Shown in pieces: positions 1-5,170 of a stretch of DNA of 7,967 nucleotides. Below the pieces are notes generated by a model that worked only from the letters and a program-made list of their open reading frames with translations, ran no database searches and had not been told where the DNA came from. The DNA is taken from the NCBI GenBank assembly GCA_016937315.1, contig JAFGWD010000048.1, forward strand, positions 1 through 7,967, given 5' to 3'. Numbering within the stretch: position 1 is the stretch's first letter; every line of letters starts with the position of its first letter. The DNA is from Rhodospirillaceae bacterium (GTDB taxonomy: Bacteria > Pseudomonadota > Alphaproteobacteria > Rhodospirillales > Rhodospirillaceae). A program made the position numbers and the translations under genes.

Positions 1-1
1 G

Positions 2-34
2 GACTACCGTGACGCGGACGCCTGCATCGCCTGA
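2..34 (+). CDS. 3' end of an upstream gene (partial)
   Basis: An open frame enters from the left edge and reads DYRDADACIA before a TGA stop at 32-34. Ten codons are too few to identify a protein. The call rests on the open frame, its GC-rich codons, and the hairpin-rich untranslated stretch that starts just afterwards. It may equally be noncoding sequence belonging to the structured region downstream. Confidence 0.25.
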   Translation, partial: DYRDADACIA

Positions 35-50
35 GGCAACGACAGAACGA

Positions 51-72
51 CGCATGGGACTCTTCCCATGCG
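51..72 (+). other. Perfect 9-bp stem-loop
   Basis: CGCATGGGA (51-59) and TCCCATGCG (64-72) are exact reverse complements around a 4-nt loop, CTCT. No T-tract follows (the next bases are AAAGGGCC), so this is not a standard intrinsic terminator by itself. It is the first hairpin of the structured stretch leading to the terminator before rimO. It could be a 3'-end stabiliser of the upstream mRNA or the 5' domain of a leader or small RNA. Confidence 0.6.
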
Positions 73-75
73 AAA

Positions 76-202
76 GGGCCAGTCCGGAGGTCAGTTGATC
101 CGGACCCCGTTGCTCCGGCTGATGTCAGAGTACCGGTGATGTCTGGTTTTGTTTTACTCCACAGGATAAACTGGCCCGTCGTTCGCGACGGGCCTCTTTT
201 TT
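76..202 (+). promoter_or_regulatory. Candidate attenuator-type leader of rimO
   Basis: GGGCCAGT at 76-83 is perfectly complementary to ACTGGCCC at 170-177, and the latter includes five bases of the left arm of the terminator at 173-202. The two helices cannot form together, which is the geometry of a terminator/antiterminator switch or of a riboswitch whose closing helix competes with its terminator. The enclosed segment has more alternatives: GTCCGGA (82-88) with TCCGGAC (99-105), or CCGGAG (84-89) with CTCCGG (113-118). It also holds a near direct repeat, CCGGCTGATGTC (115-126) and CCGGTGATGTC (133-143). I do not recognise a known riboswitch class. A small RNA or plain 3' UTR remains possible. 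The pairing is read from sequence; the regulation is inference. Confidence 0.4.
173..202 (+). terminator. Strong intrinsic terminator before rimO
   Basis: GGCCCGTCG (173-181) and CGACGGGCC (186-194) form a 9-bp GC-rich stem around a TTCG loop, followed by TCTTTTTT (195-202). This is a textbook Rho-independent terminator. It ends only 41 bp before the rimO start codon, leaving little room for a separate sigma-70 promoter. Confidence 0.9.
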
Positions 203-243
203 ACCCATGGACAGGCGGTGCGCCCAACCTGTAGGAAAGCCCC

Positions 244-1569
244 ATGAGCACACGCCCCCTCCCCACAATCGGCATCGTCAGTTTGGGCTGCCCGAAAGCC
301 TTGGTCGATTCCGAACGCATCCTGACGCGCCTACGCGCCGAAGGCTATGCCATCACGCCCAGTTATGACAAAGCCGATGCAGTCATTGTCAACACCTGCG
401 GTTTTCTGGACAGCGCCCGCGCCGAATCATTGGAAGCCATTGGCGAGGCCATGAATGAGAATGGCCGCGTCATTGTCACCGGCTGCATGGGCGTGGACGC
501 AACCACCATCCGCCGAATCTTTCCCGGCGTTCTGGCTATCACCGGCCCCCATCAATACGAAGCAGTGGTTCAGGCCGTGCACGACGCTGTGCCGCCAGAT
601 GCCAACCCCCTGACCTCTTTGGTGCCGCCACAAGGAATCCGTCTAACGCCCCGCCATTATGCCTATTTGAAAATTTCGGAAGGCTGTGATCACGCCTGCG
701 CCTTTTGCATCATTCCGCAATTGCGTGGCCCACAGGTCAGCCGCCCCGCAGCCAAGATCCTAGCCGAAGCCGAGGCCCCGGCCGATGCTGGAGCCCAGGA
801 ACTGCTGGTGATCGCACAAGACACATCGGCTTATGGGCAGGATATCGGACATGCCGCCTCGACTTGGCGCGGACGCCCTGTACGGGCGCATATCGTCGAT
901 CTTGCCGAAGCCTTGGGCGAACTCGGCATTTGGATCCGCCTGCACTACGTTTATCCAACGCGGGAAGCTGACGACCTCATGCCATTGATTGTGGATGGCG
1001 CAATCCTGCCTTACCTCGACATGCCGTTTCAACACGCCAGTGCTTCAGTCTTAAAAGCCATGCGTCGCCCCGGCAACCATGACCGTTTGCTCGACCGCAT
1101 CCATCACTGGCGAAACCAAGTGCCGAACCTTGCCTTGCGTTCTACCTTCATCGTCGGCTTCCCCGGAGAAACCGATACCGATTTTGAAACTCTTCTGGAC
1201 TTTCTGAAACGTGCCGAATTGGATCGCGTTGGCTGTTTCAAATACGAAAACGTCGCAGGTGCCCCAGCCAACAGCCTGGACAACCACATACCTGAAGACA
1301 TCAAAGAGCAACGCTGGCACCGCTTCATGCAGACACAACAAGACGTTAGCGCACGACGCATGGCGGCAAAAGTTGGCACCCGTATTGATGTCATTATCGA
1401 CGAAGTCGATGACGAGGGCGCGATTGGACGCTCATATGCCGACGCCCCGGATATTGACGGTGCCGTTTTTCTCAACGGCGACACCGATGTTGCCGTCGGG
1501 GATATCGTCGAGATCGAAGTCGAGCACGCCGAGGATTACGACCTGTGGGGAACGCGCCCAGAGGACTGA
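244..1569 (+). CDS. rimO: Ribosomal protein S12 methylthiotransferase RimO
   Basis: RimO is a cytosolic radical-SAM enzyme with two iron-sulfur clusters. It adds a methylthio group to the beta carbon of the conserved aspartate of ribosomal protein S12 (Asp89 in E. coli). The N-terminal UPF0004 domain carries the three cluster cysteines: C16 in LGCPKALVDSE, the RimO signature (usually GCPKNLVDSE); C52 in NTCGF; and C81 in TGCMG. The radical-SAM CxxxCxxC motif is C148, C152 and C155 (SEGCDHACAFC). A TRAM domain follows at about residues 377-440. The 441-residue length is normal for the family. The ATG has AGGA at 233-236, seven bases upstream. The GCPK signature favours RimO over the related tRNA enzyme MiaB. 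The gene stands alone, with an attenuator-like region in front. Confidence 0.96.
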   Translation: MSTRPLPTIGIVSLGCPKALVDSERILTRLRAEGYAITPSYDKADAVIVNTCGFLDSARAESLEAIGEAMNENGRVIVTGCMGVDATTIRRIFPGVLAITGPHQYEAVVQAVHDAVPPDANPLTSLVPPQGIRLTPRHYAYLKISEGCDHACAFCIIPQLRGPQVSRPAAKILAEAEAPADAGAQELLVIAQDTSAYGQDIGHAASTWRGRPVRAHIVDLAEALGELGIWIRLHYVYPTREADDLMPLIVDGAILPYLDMPFQHASASVLKAMRRPGNHDRLLDRIHHWRNQVPNLALRSTFIVGFPGETDTDFETLLDFLKRAELDRVGCFKYENVAGAPANSLDNHIPEDIKEQRWHRFMQTQQDVSARRMAAKVGTRIDVIIDEVDDEGAIGRSYADAPDIDGAVFLNGDTDVAVGDIVEIEVEHAEDYDLWGTRPED

Positions 1570-1732
1570 ACGCTTTCTTTCTCCATAATATTTTTATGGT
1601 TTAGGGGGTTGTGGTGACATCGCGCATACCCACTTGCTAACAGATAGGTCAGGATCGAGTCGAGTCTGGGACACGGAGAGGTTATCGTGCCCGGGATATT
1701 TTCATGGGTCGGAATAAACCAGGGAGAACATT
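1570..1732. other. Intergenic region rimO to OmpA lipoprotein gene
   Basis: This 163-bp gap should contain the promoter of the lipoprotein gene, but I could not find a convincing -35/-10 pair. A weak AT-rich inverted repeat, CCATAA (1583-1588) with TTATGG (1594-1599), lies just after the rimO stop. It has no T-run after it and is a poor terminator candidate. A Shine-Dalgarno sequence AGGGAG lies at 1721-1726. Confidence 0.4.
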
Positions 1733-2554
1733 ATGATGATTCGCAGTGGATCATTGGTTGCCATCGCCGGTGCCGTACTGTTGACCGGCTGCGCGAATTG
1801 GGATGTCGATGGCACCGCCGCAATGCCCGACAAGGGTGATGCTTTCGCCAAAGCCTTGCACAAGGAATACATTGAGCGTGCCAAGTTTGAAGTGGGCGAA
1901 GAAGACTGGATTTCTGTCGACTTTTTCACAGGCCGCGCCAAGCTCGCCGCAGAGGGTATGCCGCCTGCGCCACAGGCTCCGTCCGAACGCAAACTGCTCA
2001 AAGATGCCGCCGACATTGGTTCTGGTTATAAGAAGCTGGTGGACGAACTTGCCGCAGGAGCCTCCAAGATCGCGCCCGTCGCCTGCGCCAAATCGCAAGC
2101 TTGGCTTGAACACTGGATGGAACAAGCTGAAGAAGGCCACCAAGCCAACGATATTGCCTGGACTCGTGGCGAATTCATGAAGGCCATTCCCGACTGCGTG
2201 GCCGTGGCTCAGCCGGTTAAGGCGGTTAAGCCGGTTTTCCACATTTATTTCCCGTTCAGCAGTTCCGCTCTGACCAAGGAAGCGAAGGCCGTGATTGCCG
2301 ACATCGTTTCTCTGTTCAAGGCTGAGAAGCCGAAGGTCGTCAACGTGGCTGGCCATACCGACACCATGGGAACCAACGACCTTAACATGAAGCTGGGCGC
2401 GAAGCGTGCCGAAGCCGTGGCCAAGGTATTGAAGGCCGAAAAAGTGAAGCCGATCAAGACGACTTCTTTCGGCGAATCCATGCTGCCGAAGCCGACTGCG
2501 GACAACGTCAAGGAACAGATCAACCGTCAGGTCACCGTGACCTTCGGCAAATAA
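1733..2554 (+). CDS. OmpA-domain outer-membrane lipoprotein
   Basis: The 273-residue product begins with a lipoprotein signal peptide ending in the lipobox LTGC, so C20 would be lipidated. The next residue is Ala rather than Asp, which fits outer-membrane sorting. Residues of about 21-160 are a charged, mostly helical region I do not recognise. A short PVKAVKPV linker leads to a C-terminal OmpA/MotB-type peptidoglycan-binding domain (about 167-273). Visible family motifs are GHTDTMG, the NMKLGAKRAEAVAKVL helix (the NxxLSxxRAxxV pattern with Gly for Ser), FGES, and a terminal NRQVTVTF strand. The probable role is tethering the outer membrane to the cell wall, as in Pal-like proteins, but with a longer N-terminal domain than Pal. 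It is not next to tol genes, so I do not call it pal. Two adjacent ATG codons (1733 and 1736) share the AGGGAG ribosome-binding site; either could be used. Confidence 0.88.
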   Translation: MMIRSGSLVAIAGAVLLTGCANWDVDGTAAMPDKGDAFAKALHKEYIERAKFEVGEEDWISVDFFTGRAKLAAEGMPPAPQAPSERKLLKDAADIGSGYKKLVDELAAGASKIAPVACAKSQAWLEHWMEQAEEGHQANDIAWTRGEFMKAIPDCVAVAQPVKAVKPVFHIYFPFSSSALTKEAKAVIADIVSLFKAEKPKVVNVAGHTDTMGTNDLNMKLGAKRAEAVAKVLKAEKVKPIKTTSFGESMLPKPTADNVKEQINRQVTVTFGK

Positions 2555-2574
2555 ACAATACGGATACAACGCAC

Positions 2575-2606
2575 AAAAAAGGCCCGGATTTTTCTGGGCC
2601 TTTTTT
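2575..2606. terminator. Bidirectional terminator between convergent genes
   Basis: Six A residues (2575-2580), the stem GGCCCGGA (2581-2588), loop TTTT, partner TCTGGGCC (2593-2600, with one G-U pair), then six T residues (2601-2606). The A-run on one side and T-run on the other let it terminate transcripts from both directions: the lipoprotein gene ending at 2554 and the DUF4198 gene ending at 2619. Confidence 0.92.
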
Positions 2607-2618
2607 GACGTCTGGTCC

Positions 2619-3362
2619 CTACTTCAAACCATTGACGCACAAAGTAGCCGCCAAAGAATCCTGATCTGCAAGCATTGGAACCGTACCCGGTACACGGTGA
2701 TAAACACCGATGACCGTTTGCTTGGCCAACAATGGAACTTGCGCCACACCATCGGAGCCAGTAACGAACTTGGTCTTATCGGGATTGGCCTCAATACCAT
2801 TATCAAGGCCCAGTTTAGCCCCCACCACCCGTTTGCCCTGATAGAGCACCTTAACCTTCAGCTTTTCACCCGCATTTAGGATGTACGGGTTGCTCAACGG
2901 CACAATTTCAACCAATTGCCCCAGAGGTTGGACGTACTGTGCAGCAGACGCCCCAGGTAGAATCATTTTAGCAAACTGCCGAGACCAAATGCTTTTCGTC
3001 GCATTCTTCATCACCAGCTTGTTGGTGTGAATGTATTTGCGTTTTTCGGTATTAACCATGAAACCATTGTCGGTAAAACCAGCCACAGCAAATATTTTAC
3101 TTTTGGGCAGAGACGCGGACAATAGCGCACCTTTTTTTTCCAGTTTTTCCGCAATTTCAACCTTATTTCCATCAAGACTGAAGACGTTGAGCTCAACCAC
3201 GGAATGCTTGTTTGGACCTTCCACATCAGGACCAGGATGCCCCCATAACATGACGAGATCACCGTTTTTTGCATCGCTGCTAAGCCAAGTGTGATGAGCC
3301 CGTGCCTCCGTAGCAGGCAGCAATAAGGCGACAGCAAAGGCTGCCGATAGAATGGCGTACAT
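2619..3362 (-). CDS. Secreted DUF4198-family protein, possible metal (Ni/Co) handling
   Basis: The 247-residue product has an N-terminal hydrophobic segment ending in ARA, with predicted cleavage after A22. The mature protein would begin HHTW, matching the AHxxW start of DUF4198 proteins. Members of this family include NikK-type periplasmic components encoded with nickel and cobalt transporters, so a metal-linked periplasmic role is possible. No transporter gene lies next to it here, so metal and partner are unproven. The rest is predicted beta-rich, with no transmembrane segment in the mature part. Oddly, the signal peptide has no Lys or Arg before its hydrophobic core (MYAILSAAF). An upstream start is excluded because an in-frame TGA lies two codons before the ATG. 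A GGGGG run on the coding strand, about eight bases before the ATG, is the likely ribosome-binding site. It is probably a single-gene transcript with its own promoter and the shared terminator. Confidence 0.75.
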   Translation of the reverse strand: MYAILSAAFAVALLLPATEARAHHTWLSSDAKNGDLVMLWGHPGPDVEGPNKHSVVELNVFSLDGNKVEIAEKLEKKGALLSASLPKSKIFAVAGFTDNGFMVNTEKRKYIHTNKLVMKNATKSIWSRQFAKMILPGASAAQYVQPLGQLVEIVPLSNPYILNAGEKLKVKVLYQGKRVVGAKLGLDNGIEANPDKTKFVTGSDGVAQVPLLAKQTVIGVYHRVPGTVPMLADQDSLAATLCVNGLK

Positions 3363-3411
3363 GTTTCAATCCCCCAATGACAGAAACGTCGATGCCCTCT
3401 ACGAGCATCAA

Positions 3412-3436
3412 ACGAGCGCTCGTAATGTAATTACAT
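3412..3436. promoter_or_regulatory. Two abutting perfect palindromes, putative operator
   Basis: ACGAGCGCTCGT (3412-3423) and ATGTAATTACAT (3425-3436) are each perfect 12-bp palindromes separated by one base. They lie 50-74 bp upstream of the DUF4198 start. The second overlaps the proposed -10 box and the first covers the expected transcription start, which is the typical position for a repressor. I cannot assign the regulator; the sites do not match the E. coli NikR consensus as I know it. Confidence 0.55.
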
Positions 3437-3452
3437 ATCACTCTGAATGCAA
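3424..3452 (-). promoter_or_regulatory. Putative sigma-70 promoter of the DUF4198 gene
   Basis: On the minus strand, TTGCAT (3452-3447) and TACATT (3429-3424) are separated by exactly 17 bp. The -35 matches three of six consensus bases and the -10 four of six. Transcription would start near 3417, giving a leader of about 55 nt. The match is modest but is supported by its position and the overlapping palindromes. Confidence 0.45.
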
Positions 3453-3480
3453 ATAACACGCAAATCCATTTGCCACCTTC

Positions 3481-4458
3481 TTACCGCACCGAAACCTCTT
3501 GCAACCAGCCCTCGATCAGAAAACGTGCAATGGAATCCCGCCGTGGCAACCGTAACACTGCGGTTTCGTCTTCCCACTCCGCTGCTGCGGCAATATCGGC
3601 GGCGGAAAGCCATTGTGCCTCCACAACCTCTTGCCCATCGGGTTGCAACCCCATGCCTTCGGCTTGGGCGCGGAATCCCAGCATGATTGAGGATGGAAAG
3701 GGCCACGGCTGCGAGGCATGGTACGCTACCGCCCCTACCCGCACACCAACTTCTTCCCAAACTTCCCGACGCACTGCCTGTTCTAGGGTCTCGCCAATTT
3801 CGACAAAACCCGCCAACGTGGAAAAAACTCCATCCGGAAAACGCGCATTATGGGCCAACAAACACACCGGCACACCGCTGGCCGGGGAAATCGCCTCAAC
3901 CAGCATAATGACCGCCGGATCAAGGCGGGGATAGTGGGTGCGTCCACACTCCGCGTTCAAGCAGACCCGCGCATGCCCTGCCTCACGGGCTGACGTTGGA
4001 TGACCACATGCGCCACAAAAACGGTGCATGCGCTGCCAATGACAAATGCCGCGTGCAGTGGCCAGCACGGCGGCCTCGTCAGCGGGAAGCAATGCAGAAA
4101 GGCTCCGCAGCTCGCTATACTCGCCAAGACCAAACGTCGCGACTGCGGGATCAAAGGTCGAAACATCAACCGCAAGCAACACGTCCTTACCCGAAACCCC
4201 CAAAAAGACCCACGGCGCACCGGTTTCCCCCATTGTCTGCAACAGGGAACGTCCCATCTCTCCAGACAGAAAAACCGCACGTGGAACACCTTCAGACGGC
4301 AATGTCACAAGCGCCCGATCACGCCACACCGGAATCACACGGAAATTGCCCTCGGCGATTTGTGCCGTGATCCAGGCATCATCCAAGCGCCGTTCACTGG
4401 CGCGATCAAACGTTCCACCTGTATAGCCGATCGTCCATCCACGATCCGTCATGCCCAT
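3481..4458 (-). CDS. nudC: NAD+/NADH pyrophosphatase NudC (Nudix hydrolase)
   Basis: NudC hydrolyses NADH to NMNH and AMP, and in E. coli also removes NAD caps from RNA 5' ends. All diagnostic parts are present. The zinc ribbon uses C148, C151, C166 and C171 (CGAC and CLNAEC). The full Nudix box spans 217-239 (G217, E223, then REVWEEVGV). The NADH-specific motif SQPWPFPSS (249-257) follows. At 325 residues it is longer than the E. coli enzyme (257) because of a longer N-terminal region, as is common in alphaproteobacteria. The start is uncertain: an AGGG at 4465-4462 is only three bases from the first ATG but nine from the second, at 4452, so MTDRGW may be the true N-terminus. It lies 98 bp downstream of cowN on the same strand, with no clear terminator between, so read-through is plausible. 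Downstream is the DUF4198 promoter region. Confidence 0.95.
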   Translation of the reverse strand: MGMTDRGWTIGYTGGTFDRASERRLDDAWITAQIAEGNFRVIPVWRDRALVTLPSEGVPRAVFLSGEMGRSLLQTMGETGAPWVFLGVSGKDVLLAVDVSTFDPAVATFGLGEYSELRSLSALLPADEAAVLATARGICHWQRMHRFCGACGHPTSAREAGHARVCLNAECGRTHYPRLDPAVIMLVEAISPASGVPVCLLAHNARFPDGVFSTLAGFVEIGETLEQAVRREVWEEVGVRVGAVAYHASQPWPFPSSIMLGFRAQAEGMGLQPDGQEVVEAQWLSAADIAAAAEWEDETAVLRLPRRDSIARFLIEGWLQEVSVR

Positions 4459-4556
4459 TTGCCCTGTACAATGATCTGCATATATTTTCCTGGGTCGTCG
4501 TCCTATCCCTCTGTCATGAAACCGACAAGGAACTTAAAATCACGATCAAGGACCCA

Positions 4557-4868
4557 TCAACAACATTGTTGTTCAATTTCTTCCAAAAGAGCATGCCCTT
4601 CGCCATCAGCATCTTCGAAAATTTCGGCCAAATACATGACGTGGGAACACACCAAATACAAGGCATCCCCATCTTCGGTAAGGCCACTGCACACCGCACA
4701 CACACGATCATCAAACCGTTTCCAAAAGGGATTGGCAAGGTATCCCCCCACGTTCAAACGATGACGCACCAACGGTAACAGACGAACCGCCATGCCACTG
4801 CAATCAATGTTGCAAAAGCTGACATACCGGTCTGCCGGAAGAAAATTATCTTGACTTGTATCGGTCAT
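4557..4868 (-). CDS. cowN: N2-fixation sustaining protein CowN
   Basis: CowN is a small cytosolic protein that lets nitrogenase keep working in the presence of carbon monoxide, a strong inhibitor. It was first described in Rhodospirillum rubrum and later studied in Azotobacter and Gluconacetobacter. The 103-residue product shows the family pattern in order: DRYVSF (13-18), IDC (21-23), NPFWKRF (46-52), a LYLVCSHVMYLAEIFE block (70-85) and the LLEEIEQQCC tail (94-103, usually ending ECC). Seven cysteines occur, including a CAVC pair (57-60) that may be particular to this protein. The ATG has an AGAGGA Shine-Dalgarno at 4878-4873. A sigma-54 promoter upstream fits nitrogen-fixation control. No nif structural gene lies in this window. 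Identification is from remembered family motifs. Confidence 0.88.
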   Translation of the reverse strand: MTDTSQDNFLPADRYVSFCNIDCSGMAVRLLPLVRHRLNVGGYLANPFWKRFDDRVCAVCSGLTEDGDALYLVCSHVMYLAEIFEDADGEGHALLEEIEQQCC

Positions 4869-4870
4869 CG

Positions 4871-4891
4871 TATCCTCTGTCCTTTAGGATA
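4871..4891 (-). promoter_or_regulatory. Hairpin over the cowN ribosome-binding site
   Basis: In the cowN leader, TATCCT (4891-4886) pairs exactly with AGGATA (4876-4871), two bases before the start codon. The right arm contains most of the Shine-Dalgarno AGAGGA. An AAAGGA inside the loop offers a competing partner for the left arm. The stem is only six AT-containing pairs, so the effect may be weak, but it could modulate translation. Confidence 0.4.
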
Positions 4892-4908
4892 AAGATGACT
4901 ATAATCTA

Positions 4909-4924
4909 AGCAATATTCGGACCA
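4909..4924 (-). promoter_or_regulatory. Sigma-54 (-24/-12) promoter of cowN
   Basis: The minus strand reads TGGTCCGAATATTGCT. This has the invariant GG (4923-4922) and GC (4911-4910) spaced by exactly 10 bases, with a full TTGCT -12 element and TGG at -24, against the consensus TGGCACGNNNNTTGCW. Transcription should start near 4898, about 30 nt before the cowN ATG. Sigma-54 promoters need an enhancer-binding activator; NifA is the natural candidate for a nitrogen-fixation gene. I found only one-mismatch versions of its TGT-N10-ACA site. Confidence 0.75.
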
Positions 4925-5051
4925 GAAATGAAAAATGAATTCCCCTCTTTCGCATCGCTCCGCCTGTTCCATACCTGTGCAGCGAGCAACTTTAGCGACT
5001 CAACATGAGCCTTATTTCCAGACAAAGAAACCAAAGATGGAAACGTGATCT

Positions 5052-5070
5052 TGGCGCACGTACTGCGCCA
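5052..5070. promoter_or_regulatory. Inverted repeat TGGCGCA-N5-TGCGCCA
   Basis: TGGCGCA (5052-5058) and TGCGCCA (5064-5070) form a perfect 7-bp dyad around CGTAC. It is centred about 163 bp upstream of the predicted cowN start and 110 bp before lpxR. The plus strand also reads as a degenerate sigma-54 element (TGGCGC, with GG-N10-GC spacing, but CTGCG instead of TTGCW). It could be an activator site serving cowN, a weak lpxR promoter, or neither. Confidence 0.35.
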
Positions 5071-5170
5071 CACACGGAGCCCTCACACCAGGAACCGTGA
5101 GCCCCATCACAGAAATCGTGCGCCCTAACGATGATGCTGGCTTTCCTGTTTTTATGGGTTTCACCCCCGG

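Larger units (their letters stand above)
4869..5170. other. Divergent intergenic region cowN / lpxR
   Basis: This 302-bp gap separates the divergent cowN (-) and lpxR (+) genes. It holds the cowN leader hairpin, the cowN sigma-54 promoter, a T-rich (minus-strand) stretch just upstream of the -24 box, and a 7-bp dyad at 5052-5070. No clear sigma-70 promoter or Shine-Dalgarno was found for lpxR. Small open frames here are short and lack coding character. Confidence 0.6.

Noticed and set aside
84..169. Known riboswitch classes (TPP, cobalamin, SAM-II, fluoride) for the rimO leader
   Set aside because: I compared remembered core motifs and found no convincing match; only a partial CTGATG resembling the fluoride core, without its other elements.
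1583..1599. AT-rich hairpin after rimO
   Set aside because: A six-pair, AT-rich stem without a following T-run is too weak to call a terminator.
1751..2569. A 272-codon open frame on the minus strand across the OmpA lipoprotein gene
   Set aside because: It is antisense to a well-supported gene with lipobox and OmpA domain, has no recognisable domain, and its low-complexity composition mirrors GC-biased codon positions of the real gene.
4000..4764. A 254-codon open frame on the plus strand opposite nudC and cowN
   Set aside because: It runs antisense through two genes with clear family motifs, has no recognisable domain, and has a shadow-like Arg/Pro/His/Ser-rich composition.
4976..5074. NifA-type upstream sites TGT-N10-ACT (4976-4991) and CGT-N10-ACA (5059-5074)
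   Set aside because: Each has one mismatch to TGT-N10-ACA, and about one such near-match is expected by chance in a region of this size. Not annotated as sites.
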